Assembly (NCBI GenBank): GCA_025966255.1
Contig: JAOPVG010000073.1
Location: forward strand, 1-7,455
Reading direction: 5' to 3'
DNA: 7,455 nucleotides
Source: Jatrophihabitans sp.
GTDB taxonomy: Bacteria > Actinomycetota > Actinomycetes > Mycobacteriales > Jatrophihabitantaceae
How positions within the stretch are numbered: the stretch's first letter is position 1; the number at the start of each line of letters is the position of its first letter. A program made the translations under genes and the position numbers. The notes beneath the pieces are model-generated. The model was not told where the DNA came from. It worked only from the letters and a program-made list of their open reading frames with translations, and ran no database searches. Shown in pieces: positions 1 through 6,720 of the stretch.

Positions 1-1
1 A

Positions 2-1312
2 GCCGGCACCCCGAACGGTCCCGCTGCTACGCCGAGCGGCCGCACGGCCGCCACTGGAAGCGGGCACGCCGCGGCGCCGGGCTCGGCGAACCAGGCGAAG
101 CGGGCCGAGCCGAAGCCCGCGGTCGACACCCGAGCGCCGCAGGTGGAGCCCAACTACGGAATCCAGAAGATCCGCGTCGGCGTCCAGACGAAGTCGGATG
201 ACGCATATCCGGTCGGCACGACAACCGCCGGCACCACGCTCACGATCACCGAGACCGGCCCGGGTGTGGGCGACGACACCGTCACCACGTGCGAGACCGA
301 CGAGTCGACCGCGCAAGCCGGCAGCACTGCGACCTACTGCTTCTTCCCGAACAAGCAGGCGGCCCAGGCGGTGGGGCCGATCCCGTTCGGTCAGGGATAT
401 TTCGTGCAGAAGGGCGACACGGTGACGGTGACCCAAACGTCGGTCAACGCGCACCTGCTCATCGACGTGGTACCGCAGACGGTCGGGCCCTGCGTGAATC
501 CGGTCGACCTCGCGTCGACCGGGGTGCACGCGAACGCGGAACCACCCACCTGCCCGCAGTTCGGTGACGGCACCACTCTCCTGTTCACCGATCCCGGCAT
601 TCCTCCGGAGGCCGTCGACAACACCGGCCACGTGCGCACGGGTGGCACGGTGAACGTCGACGTGCTGAAGAACGACGACGCGAAGGAGGTGCCGGCGACG
701 ATCGGGAGCGTGACCCAGCCGAGCCACGGAACGGCGACCATCGTGCCGGTGGCCCAGTCGGCGGCCGCGCGCAAGCTCGCCCAGGCCGCTCCGTCCACGG
801 CCGTCATCACCTACACGTCGAAATTCGGCTTCGTGGGCAAGGACACGTTCACCTACACGATCAAGACGGACAACGGGACCGCGCGGGCGAAGGTGACGAT
901 CGACGTGGTCGCGCCACCGCCCACCGCGGTCGACGACCGCGCCGCGACGACGAGCGGCACTCCGGTGAAGATCGGCATCCTCGGCAACGACTCGGCCCAC
1001 GGCGGCGGTGCGTTGACCATCGACTCGGTGGGTAACCCGTCGCACGGCTCGGTGCGGGTCGACGGCACGGAGGTCGTGTACACATCCGCGGCCGACTTCG
1101 CCGGCACGGACACATTCGTCTACACGATCTCGACGCGCTTCGGTACCGACACCGCGACGGTCACGGTCACCGTCACTGCGCCCTTGGCCACGGCGGCCAC
1201 CGGCTCGCAATCCGAGGAGCTGCTCGGCCTCTCGCTCGCGCTCTTGATCATCGGTGGCGCCGCCACGGTGGCCGGCCGCCGGCGCTACCACGCGCGGCAT
1301 GTCCCGGCCTAG
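2..1312 (+). CDS. Surface protein with SpaA-like region, two Ig-like repeats and C-terminal membrane anchor (5' end missing)
   Basis: The reading frame is open from the first bases, so the gene starts upstream; the GTG at 143 is only an internal valine codon. The visible 436 residues begin with an Ala/Pro/Thr-rich linker (about residues 1-48). A region resembling SpaA/prealbumin-type folds follows, with four cysteines (about 97, 113, 164 and 184) that could pair outside the cell. Two tandem Big_9/cadherin-like Ig repeats lie at nt 608-913 and 923-1177, each with the family pattern VLxND or ILGND, then PSHG, then YTS and DTFxYTI. The end is a hydrophobic helix (about nt 1214-1273) and a basic tail beginning RRR, the layout of a sortase signal, but the pentapeptide slot reads TAATG. 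Probable role, by inference: adhesion or envelope structure. The signal peptide is not visible. The next gene overlaps its 3' end. Confidence 0.85.
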   Translation, partial: AGTPNGPAATPSGRTAATGSGHAAAPGSANQAKRAEPKPAVDTRAPQVEPNYGIQKIRVGVQTKSDDAYPVGTTTAGTTLTITETGPGVGDDTVTTCETDESTAQAGSTATYCFFPNKQAAQAVGPIPFGQGYFVQKGDTVTVTQTSVNAHLLIDVVPQTVGPCVNPVDLASTGVHANAEPPTCPQFGDGTTLLFTDPGIPPEAVDNTGHVRTGGTVNVDVLKNDDAKEVPATIGSVTQPSHGTATIVPVAQSAAARKLAQAAPSTAVITYTSKFGFVGKDTFTYTIKTDNGTARAKVTIDVVAPPPTAVDDRAATTSGTPVKIGILGNDSAHGGGALTIDSVGNPSHGSVRVDGTEVVYTSAADFAGTDTFVYTISTRFGTDTATVTVTVTAPLATAATGSQSEELLGLSLALLIIGGAATVAGRRRYHARHVPA

Positions 1313-1961
1313 CGCCGGCGAGGACCTCGGTCGCCCGGGATGGTGGCAATGCGTCGTGCGCGACGCGACAGGAGCAGCGGATCGCTTCGTCGTCGTGTGG
1401 TCCGACCGCCATCCGGACGGGACACGTATCGACGTTGCCGCCGAACAGGCGACCCGGGAAATTGGCGACGACGCAGTCTGTGTCGCGACCTACGGCGATA
1501 GCGAGCAAGTCGTGCGCCTGGAGGTGACTCCGCGGGCGGCGCCGAAGGCTCCACCGGTGTGGTTCGCCGAACTGCGAGAGTCGACGGGCCGCCCGCCCGC
1601 GGTGAACCTGCTGGCCTTCACCGGACACGACTGCGCGCCGGGAACGCTGCTGGACCGGGCCGATCTCGCGAATCTGCCCGTGGTCAGCGCGGACCAACTG
1701 GGCGCGGTGCGCTGGTACCCGGCGACGGGCGAGGTCGACCAGATCTATGTGTCGCAGCCGTGGCGCCGGCGCACCGTCGCCGGTGCACTCGTTGCGGCTG
1801 GGACGACGCTGAGCCTGGCCCGCGGCTGGGCGCGGTTCTGGGGCGACGGGCAGCGGACGGAGCTGGGCGAACAGTTGCGAAACGCCAGCGCGTGGCGGCA
1901 TCGAGCCGCCGAGCTCACCCACGTCGCTCCACCGATGACTCCCGGCGAGCAGGTCCGTTAG
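1299..1961 (+). CDS. GNAT-like N-acetyltransferase family protein, degenerate
   Basis: The ATG at 1299 lies inside the end of the preceding surface-protein gene (14-bp overlap) and gives 220 residues. An in-frame start at 1254 would add 15 residues lying wholly within the upstream gene, so 1299 is preferred. No Shine-Dalgarno is seen, and the overlap suggests translational coupling. The C-terminal half (about residues 134-195) resembles actinobacterial GNAT acetyltransferases: a strand ending in GEVDQIYV, then the helix-start loop PWRRRTVAGAL, then a conserved-looking WGDGQRTELGEQLRN segment. In active GNATs the loop carries R/Q-x-x-G-x-G/A to hold the acetyl-CoA pyrophosphate; here the first glycine is threonine. 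The N-terminal half (1-95) is not recognised. The substrate is unknown and activity is doubtful. The gene converges on the PfpI gene with only 5 bp between the stops. Confidence 0.6.
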   Translation: MSRPSAGEDLGRPGWWQCVVRDATGAADRFVVVWSDRHPDGTRIDVAAEQATREIGDDAVCVATYGDSEQVVRLEVTPRAAPKAPPVWFAELRESTGRPPAVNLLAFTGHDCAPGTLLDRADLANLPVVSADQLGAVRWYPATGEVDQIYVSQPWRRRTVAGALVAAGTTLSLARGWARFWGDGQRTELGEQLRNASAWRHRAAELTHVAPPMTPGEQVR

Positions 1962-1966
1962 AGCGC

Positions 1967-2554
1967 TCAGACCGGTGGACGTGGGTCGTACTGGATGCCG
2001 CGCTTCACGTCGCGGGCGGCCTGCTCGGAATCCAGCCGGACGACGAGATGAAGCGCCATGTCGATGCCGGCCGAGACGCCGGCCGCGGTGATCACGTCGC
2101 CGTCGTCGACGAACCGGTCGTCCGGACGGGGCTGGATCGTCGGGTCGAGCGCGAGCAGCTCGTCGAAGGCCGCCCAGTGCGTGGTGGCGGGGCGGTCGTG
2201 CAGCAGCCCAGCTGCGGCATAGACAAGCGCACCAGTGCAGACGCTCGTCATGAGCACGCCGGCCTCCGCGATTTCGCGCAGCCCGGCGTGCAGTGGGTTG
2301 TCCGGGCTGAGCAGGCGGCGGGTGCCCTGCCCGCCGGGCATCACCAGCACGTCGAATCGACCAACATCGTCAGGGGTGCAGTCAGGAAGGACGCGCAGTC
2401 CCTTGGCCGCCCGCACCGGTTCGAGCATGCGGGCCACCGTAACGACCTCGACAGCAGTTCGAGCCACTGCGGTCGCCCAGTAGGTCAGCACCTCCCAGGG
2501 TCCGACGAAGTCCAGCTCCTCGACGTCCTCGAAGACCGCGATGGCGATGCGCAC
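1967..2554 (-). CDS. DJ-1/PfpI family protein, isonitrile hydratase-like
   Basis: This 195-residue protein is a single class I glutamine-amidotransferase-like domain of the DJ-1/PfpI superfamily, close to the usual length. The N-terminal strand MRIAIAVF is followed by the acidic-residue motif EELDFVGPWEV, with Asp15 at the position used in isonitrile hydratase. Next come the MPGGQGTR loop (about 72-79) and the nucleophile elbow SVCTGALV with Cys106. ATTHW (123-127) and GVSAGIDMAL (159-168) also match the InhA-type subgroup. InhA converts isonitriles to N-substituted formamides; other relatives have different or unproven activities, so the substrate is inferred. The start is a GTG that places the first strand exactly as in the family; no Shine-Dalgarno is seen. 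The gene lies 33 bp behind the LysR-type gene on the same strand, so the two are probably co-transcribed. Confidence 0.88.
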   Translation of the reverse strand: MRIAIAVFEDVEELDFVGPWEVLTYWATAVARTAVEVVTVARMLEPVRAAKGLRVLPDCTPDDVGRFDVLVMPGGQGTRRLLSPDNPLHAGLREIAEAGVLMTSVCTGALVYAAAGLLHDRPATTHWAAFDELLALDPTIQPRPDDRFVDDGDVITAAGVSAGIDMALHLVVRLDSEQAARDVKRGIQYDPRPPV

Positions 2555-2587
2555 GGACCGGAGGCTACCGGTGAAGTCGTGGTGATT

Positions 2588-3526
2588 TCAGCGCTGCGGA
2601 GCTTCGGCGCGCGCCGCTGCGATGGCGACGAGATTGCGCACCAGGCCGGCCGGCGGCGTGCGCCCACCCGTCCAGATCGCGCGCAACGCCCGGCCGAGAT
2701 CGACGTCGGCCACGGGTACGGCGCGTAACCGACCGGCAGCCACGTCGTCGGCGACGACGAGGTCGCTGAGCACGGCCGGACCCGCGCCGGCGAGTACCGC
2801 GGTCCGAATCGCGGCGGTGGTCGACAGCTCGAGCGCGGCCGGGGCGAATTGGGTATCGATGCCGAGACTTCGGCGCAGCGCCGTCTCCAGGGCTTCGCGG
2901 GTGCCTGAGCCGCGTTCGCGGGTGACCAGTCCTGTCGCGGCCAACTGCCGCGCCGGCACCGCCGTGCGCCGGGTGGCCCAGGGATGATCGGGGCGCACCA
3001 CGAGGCGAAGCACGTCATGGCCGATCACCCGACTGCGACAGCCGCGGGGCGCCGACGGACCCTCGACGAACCCGACATCCGCCGAGCCGCCGAGCACCTG
3101 CTCGGCGACCTCCGTGCTGTTCACGGCCGCGAGCGTGATCCCGGTCGAAACACCGCCGGCATTCGAGCGGAGGGTGACCAGCCAGCCCGGCAGCAACCGC
3201 TCAGCCACAGTCAGGCTGGCCGCGACCGTCACCTTCACTCTGCGTTTGTGACGCAGCGCGGCGAGCCCGGCGTCGAGCTCGCCGGCCGTGTCGAGAAGCC
3301 GCGCCGCCCAGTCGGCGACGACGACTCCGACCGGCGTGAGAACCGAGCCGCGTGGGGTTCGGGTGACCAGCACGACGCCCGTCTGCGCCTCCATCGACGC
3401 GATGCGGGCGGAGACCGCTTGCTGCGTGCGGCCCAGCTCGCGGGCCGCGACGTTGAGGCTGCCGGTGCGGGCCACGGTGACGAGCACCTCGAGGGCGGAG
3501 AGCTCCGGCATGCGGGCGCTGAGCAT
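2588..3526 (-). CDS. LysR family transcriptional regulator
   Basis: The 312 residues match the usual LTTR length of about 300. The N-terminal winged helix-turn-helix spans about residues 11-65: GSLNVAARELGRTQQAVSAR is the helix-turn-helix, followed by the wing with TRTPRGSVLTPVG. A linker helix (70-95) leads to the periplasmic-binding-protein-like effector domain (97-305). In that domain RERGSGTRE (203-211) resembles the effector-contact segment of the CysB/YeiE/CbbR group, which bind small anions or metabolites. The annotated ATG is at 3526; an in-frame ATG at 3511 (residue 6) is an equally plausible start, and neither has a clear Shine-Dalgarno. The gene is divergent from the TDT transporter across 82 bp with a T-N11-A palindrome, so it probably controls that gene and itself. 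PfpI follows downstream. Confidence 0.93.
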   Translation of the reverse strand: MLSARMPELSALEVLVTVARTGSLNVAARELGRTQQAVSARIASMEAQTGVVLVTRTPRGSVLTPVGVVVADWAARLLDTAGELDAGLAALRHKRRVKVTVAASLTVAERLLPGWLVTLRSNAGGVSTGITLAAVNSTEVAEQVLGGSADVGFVEGPSAPRGCRSRVIGHDVLRLVVRPDHPWATRRTAVPARQLAATGLVTRERGSGTREALETALRRSLGIDTQFAPAALELSTTAAIRTAVLAGAGPAVLSDLVVADDVAAGRLRAVPVADVDLGRALRAIWTGGRTPPAGLVRNLVAIAAARAEAPQR

Positions 3527-3608
3527 GCGTACGGCTTACCAGTTCGAGTTGTATGGATGCAAACGAGCCTTGCTAGTGGTCGACGCCGGCCGACTGGACG
3601 ATGGACGC
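3527..3608. promoter_or_regulatory. Divergent promoter region between the LysR gene and the TDT transporter
   Basis: This 82-bp non-coding gap is AT-richer than the flanking genes. It holds an imperfect palindrome, TTGTAT-GG-ATGCAA (3549-3562, five of six arm positions complementary), with the T-N11-A spacing typical of LysR-type binding sites. Toward the transporter, TTGTAT (3549-3554) and GCTAGT (3572-3577) are 17 bp apart and could be weak -35/-10 elements. Toward the regulator, TACAAC (complement of 3548-3553) could be a -10. The palindrome would then overlap both promoters, consistent with autorepression plus regulation of the transporter. The palindrome is seen directly; the promoter elements are weak matches and are inference. 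Confidence 0.5.
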
Positions 3609-4769
3609 ATGGTTGCTGACCTGTCGCTGGGGCTGGCGGCGCCGCCGCGGCCCGCCCGTCGTGGATGGCTCCGCGACCTGGAGCGGCCGGGAGAGGTCTT
3701 CGGGCACCTGACGCCGAACTGGTTCGCGTCGGTCATGGGCACCGGGATCGTGGCCGCCGCCGCGTCGAGCCTGCCGGTGCACATTCCCGGCCTGCGCTCG
3801 TTCGCCCTTGCGGTGTGGGCGCTCGCCGCGGGGCTACTCGTCGTGCTCGTCGCGGCCACCGCGATGCATTGGCTGCGCTACCCGGCGACGGCGCGTAGCC
3901 ATATCGCCCACCCGGTGGCCGGCCACTTCTACGGCGCGCCACCAATGGCTGTGCTGACCGTCGGTGCGGGCGCGCTGCTGGTCGGTCGCGACGTACTCGG
4001 CCTTCGGCTTGCCGTGGACCTGGATTGGGCGCTCTGGTTCGTCGGGACCGTCGCCGGCCTCGGATCCACGGCGGTGGTGCCCTACCTGATGTTCGTGCGG
4101 CATCGGATCCCGCGCACCGCTCCGTTCGGCGGCTGGTTGATGCCGGTCGTGCCGCCGATGGTGTCGGCCGCGACCGGAGCCCTACTCGTCCCGCACGCCC
4201 CGGCCGGAGCCCGGCTCGCGCTGCTCGGATCCTGCTACGCAATGTTCGGCCTGTCCCTGCTGGCCTCGGCGGTGGTCATTCCGCTGATTTGGCGCCGCGG
4301 GTCCAGTGGTGACGTCTGCGCTCCCGCGATGGTGCCGACGCTGTGGATCGTGCTCGGTCCGCTCGGCCAGTCCATCGCGGCGGTGAACCTTCTCGGAGCG
4401 GCCGCCGTCGGGGTGGTCTCGACGCAGGCCGCGCACGGATTGCACGTCTTCGGGATCGCCTACGGCCTGGCGGTGCTGACCGTCGCGCTGGTGTGGGCGA
4501 GTCGCGCGGTTCGGATCACCGCCCGCACCGCGCGGAGCGGCCTGCCGTTCTCGTTGACCTGGTGGTCGTTCACGTTTCCGGTCGGCACCGTGGTGGTCGG
4601 GATGTCCGCGTTGGCCGTTCAGACCGGAGCGGCGGCGTTCCAGGCGGGCGCTGTCGTCGGCTACGCCGCCCTGGTGACGGCCTGGCTGGTCGTGTCGGTC
4701 CGGACGCTGCGAGCCGCGGCCAGCGGCTGGATCTTCCGACCGCCGGCACCCCGGGCAGCGGCGTCCTGA
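3609..4769 (+). CDS. TDT family transporter (TehA/Mae1/Ssu1/SLAC1 superfamily)
   Basis: The 386-residue membrane protein has about ten hydrophobic helices (roughly 35-56, 63-84, 109-126, 140-160, 172-195, 203-227, 241-263, 275-297, 319-337 and 345-366), as expected for the tellurite-resistance/dicarboxylate transporter fold. LTPNWFASVMGTGIVA at the first helix and WWSFTFPVGTVVVG at the ninth are recognisable family segments. Known members move tellurite, C4-dicarboxylates, sulfite or other anions; the substrate here is not visible. The frame stays open far upstream (to 3288), but that part is antisense to the LysR gene, so ATG 3609 is chosen; GTG 3576 is an alternative. No strong Shine-Dalgarno is present. 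Divergence from a LysR gene suggests inducible export of a small anion, possibly sulfite. Confidence 0.87.
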   Translation: MVADLSLGLAAPPRPARRGWLRDLERPGEVFGHLTPNWFASVMGTGIVAAAASSLPVHIPGLRSFALAVWALAAGLLVVLVAATAMHWLRYPATARSHIAHPVAGHFYGAPPMAVLTVGAGALLVGRDVLGLRLAVDLDWALWFVGTVAGLGSTAVVPYLMFVRHRIPRTAPFGGWLMPVVPPMVSAATGALLVPHAPAGARLALLGSCYAMFGLSLLASAVVIPLIWRRGSSGDVCAPAMVPTLWIVLGPLGQSIAAVNLLGAAAVGVVSTQAAHGLHVFGIAYGLAVLTVALVWASRAVRITARTARSGLPFSLTWWSFTFPVGTVVVGMSALAVQTGAAAFQAGAVVGYAALVTAWLVVSVRTLRAAASGWIFRPPAPRAAAS

Positions 4770-4952
4770 CCACCGCCCTACCCGTGGGAGGATGGGGCCT
4801 CACGAGAGCATCGTCATATTGCTACCCGTCAGTAACATGGGCAGAGTGTTACGTGAACGTGTCGCGACGGCGCCGGTACCGAAACCGTGCAGGCTCGTCC
4901 GATTTCCCGCAGGGTGCTCCGGCGGGATCCCGACTGAGAGGTCAGCGAACGC
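4770..4952 (+). promoter_or_regulatory. Intergenic region with candidate etfBA promoter
   Basis: No gene is visible in these 183 bp. The stretch 4811-4860 is AT-richer than its surroundings. TCGTCA (4811-4816) and TAACAT (4833-4838) are 16 bp apart, each matching four of six consensus bases, and could form the etfBA promoter with a leader of about 100 nt. An inverted repeat (4821-4836) overlaps the spacer and -10. A purine-rich GAGAGGT (4936-4942), 10 nt before the ATG of etfB, can serve as a ribosome binding site. The promoter is a by-eye match and remains inference. Confidence 0.35.
4821..4836. promoter_or_regulatory. Inverted repeat upstream of etfB, possible TetR-type operator
   Basis: GCTAC-CCGTCA-GTAAC has arms that pair at four of five positions (G-Y-T-A-C against G-T-A-R-C) around a 6-bp centre. 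The TAC...GTA form is similar to operators of TetR-family repressors that govern acyl-CoA metabolism genes in actinobacteria. It sits over the candidate etfBA promoter. No regulator gene that could bind it lies in the window. Confidence 0.35.
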
Positions 4953-5732
4953 ATGAACATCGTGGTGCTGGTCAAGCAGGTGCCCGACACCGAAGGTGAC
5001 CGCAAGCTCAACACCTCGGACTACACGGTCGATCGTGCGGCCGTCGACCCGGTGATCAACTACATCGACGAGTTCGCGATCGAGGAGGGGCTGCTCCTCA
5101 AGGAGGCGCACGGCGGCGAGGTCACCATCCTGACCGTCGGCCCCGAGCGAGCCACCGAGTCGATCCGCAAGGCGTTGTCCATGGGTGCCGACAAGGCGGT
5201 CCACGTCTCGGACGAGGCGCTGCACGGCTCGGACGCCATCGCCACTGCGAAGGCGATTGCCAAGACCCTCGGCGGCATCGAGTGGGACGTCGTGATCGCC
5301 GGCTCCGAGGCCACCGATGCACGGGGCGCAGTGCTCCCGGCGCTGCTGGCCGAGGTGCTGGGCGCGCCGCAGCTCACCCAGGCTCGCAAGGTCACCATCG
5401 ACGGCAGCACCGTCACCATCGAGCGGGTGACCGACACCGGCTACGAGAAGGTCGAGGGCTCCACGCCCGCCGTGATCAGCGTGGTCGAGAAGATCAACGA
5501 CCCGCGCTACCCGTCCTTCAAAGGGATCATGGCGGCCAAGAGCAAGCCCGTCGAGGTCAAGTCACTCGGCGACATCGGCCTCGACGCCGGTGAGGTGGGT
5601 CTCGACAACGCGTGGAGCCAGGTGACGTCCTTCGAGAACGCACCCCCCCGCGAGGCCGGTCAGACCGTGAAGGACGAGGGCGACGGCGGATCGAAGATCG
5701 CCGACTTCCTCGCCTCCAAGAAGCTGATCTGA
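4953..5732 (+). CDS. etfB: Electron transfer flavoprotein beta subunit (EtfB/FixA)
   Basis: This cytoplasmic subunit binds AMP and, with EtfA, forms the FAD heterodimer that accepts electrons from acyl-CoA and similar dehydrogenases and passes them to ETF:quinone oxidoreductase. Its 259 residues are family-typical. Visible marks are the N-terminal NIVVLVKQVPDTEGDRKL; GPERATESIRKALSMGADKA (64-83), which matches the mycobacterial protein closely from memory; the nucleotide loop GSEATDARGAVLPALLAE (117-134); the beta-signature region VTDTGYEKVEGSTPAVIS (159-176); and the dehydrogenase recognition loop NDPRYPSFKGIMAAK (182-196). In that loop Phe189 sits where the human protein has Leu195. The ATG is preceded by GAGAGGT. 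etfA starts 28 bp downstream in the same operon. The electron-accepting dehydrogenases and quinone oxidoreductase are not in the window. Confidence 0.96.
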   Translation: MNIVVLVKQVPDTEGDRKLNTSDYTVDRAAVDPVINYIDEFAIEEGLLLKEAHGGEVTILTVGPERATESIRKALSMGADKAVHVSDEALHGSDAIATAKAIAKTLGGIEWDVVIAGSEATDARGAVLPALLAEVLGAPQLTQARKVTIDGSTVTIERVTDTGYEKVEGSTPAVISVVEKINDPRYPSFKGIMAAKSKPVEVKSLGDIGLDAGEVGLDNAWSQVTSFENAPPREAGQTVKDEGDGGSKIADFLASKKLI

Positions 5733-5746
5733 CCCGAGTCGACTCG

Positions 5747-5754
5747 AAGGAGAT
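5747..5754 (+). promoter_or_regulatory. Strong ribosome binding site of etfA
   Basis: AAGGAGAT is a near-perfect Shine-Dalgarno sequence, with 8 nt between its GGAG core and the ATG at 5761. It is by far the strongest such site in the window and fixes the etfA start. It contrasts with the weak or absent sites before the other genes and suggests independent, efficient initiation on the second cistron. Confidence 0.85.
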
Positions 5755-5760
5755 AGTGAT

Positions 5761-6720
5761 ATGTCTGAGGTTCTCGTTCTCGTCGATTCGCTCGACGGCA
5801 AGGTCAAGAAGCCCACGCTCGAACTGCTCACTGCCGCCCGCCAGCTCGGCGAGCCCAGTGCCGTCGTCGTCGGTGCTCCCGGCACGGCGGCCGGGCTGAA
5901 GGACCAGCTCGCCGAGTACGGCGCGGCCAAGGTCTACGTCGCCGAGAGCGACGAGATCGCCGGCTTCTCGGTCGCCCCCAAAGCACAGGCCCTGGCCGCT
6001 GTCGTCGAGCAGGCCTCGCCGGCCGCCGTCCTGATCTCCTCGTCCGGGGAGAACAAGGAGATCGCCGCCCGGCTCGCGCTGAAGATCGAGAGCGGCCTGC
6101 TCTACGACGCAGTGGGCTTCGACGGCGACGCCAACGTCACCCAGTCGATCTTCGGTGCCGCGATCACCGTCCAGTCGAAGGTCAGCAAGGGCACGCCGAT
6201 CATCACCGTCCGGCCGAACTCGTTCGCGCCTGAGGCGTCGACCGGCGCGGGCGAAGAGGTCGCCGTCTCGGTGACTCTCTCCGACGCCGACAAGGCCGCC
6301 AAGATCGTCGACACCGTCGTTGAGGAGAAGGGTTCGCGCCCGCAGCTCTCCGATGCGTCGGTTGTCGTGTCCGGTGGTCGCGGGATCGGCAACGCGGACA
6401 ACTTCTCGGTGATCGAGAACCTCGCCGACACCCTCGGTGCGGCGGTCGGTGCGTCCCGCGCTGTCGTGGACGCCGGCTGGGTGCCGCACACGATGCAGGT
6501 CGGCCAGACCGGTGTCACCGTGTCGCCCCAGCTCTACATCGCGGTCGGCATCTCCGGCGCCATCCAGCATCGCGCCGGCATGCAGACCTCGAAGACGATC
6601 GTGGCCATCAACAAGGACCCCGAGGCGCCGATCTTCGAACTCGCCGACTTCGGCGTGGTCGGTGACCTGTTCCAGGTCGCCCCGCAGCTCGCCGACGAGA
6701 TCACCAAGCGCAAGGGCTAG
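5761..6720 (+). CDS. etfA: Electron transfer flavoprotein alpha subunit (EtfA/FixB)
   Basis: EtfA carries most of the FAD site of the ETF heterodimer. The 319 residues have the usual two-part layout: an N-terminal alpha/beta domain (1 to about 190) and a C-terminal FAD domain. In the FAD domain are VVSGGRGIG (202-210), [10 protein letters not shown] (231-240), QVGQTG (246-251) and a complete family signature beginning [16 protein letters not shown] (258-273) and ending VAIN (281-284), with Gln269-His270 next to the flavin. [10 protein letters not shown] (295-304) is the usual C-terminal motif. Nothing essential appears missing. The start is fixed by the AAGGAGAT site. It is the second gene of the etfBA operon. 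No fixC or fixX homologue follows; the next gene is an MFS transporter with its own promoter-like sequence, so the operon probably ends here. Confidence 0.97.
   Translation: MSEVLVLVDSLDGKVKKPTLELLTAARQLGEPSAVVVGAPGTAAGLKDQLAEYGAAKVYVAESDEIAGFSVAPKAQALAAVVEQASPAAVLISSSGENKEIAARLALKIESGLLYDAVGFDGDANVTQSIFGAAITVQSKVSKGTPIITVRPNSFAPEASTGAGEEVAVSVTLSDADKAAKIVDTVVEEKGSRPQLSDASVVVSGGRGIGNADNFSVIENLADTLGAAVGASRAVVDAGWVPHTMQVGQTGVTVSPQLYIAVGISGAIQHRAGMQTSKTIVAINKDPEAPIFELADFGVVGDLFQVAPQLADEITKRKG

Noticed and set aside
509..523. LASTG, a match to the LAXTG sortase motif
   Set aside because: It lies in the middle of the surface protein before the Ig-like repeats, with no hydrophobic helix or basic tail behind it.
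1254..1298. Upstream start for the GNAT-like gene
   Set aside because: It would add 15 residues coded entirely within the surface-protein gene, with no ribosome binding site; ATG 1299 gives the shorter, usual type of overlap.
1961..1968. GAGCGCTC palindrome between the convergent stop codons
   Set aside because: Eight bases with no loop, too short for a terminator and common in GC-rich sequence.
1559..2728. Open plus-strand frame of 389 codons crossing the GNAT-like and PfpI genes
   Set aside because: It runs out of frame with the GNAT-like gene and antisense to the PfpI and LysR genes, is very Arg/Gly-rich and shows no motif.
3288..3608. N-terminal extension of the TDT frame upstream of ATG 3609
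   Set aside because: Most of it is antisense to the LysR coding region and it runs through the promoter gap; TDT proteins start near the LTPNWF segment, so the extension is not needed.
4777..4791. CCTACCCGTGGGAGG, a possible terminator hairpin after the TDT gene
   Set aside because: The stem is short with a bulge and tiny loop, and no T-run follows.
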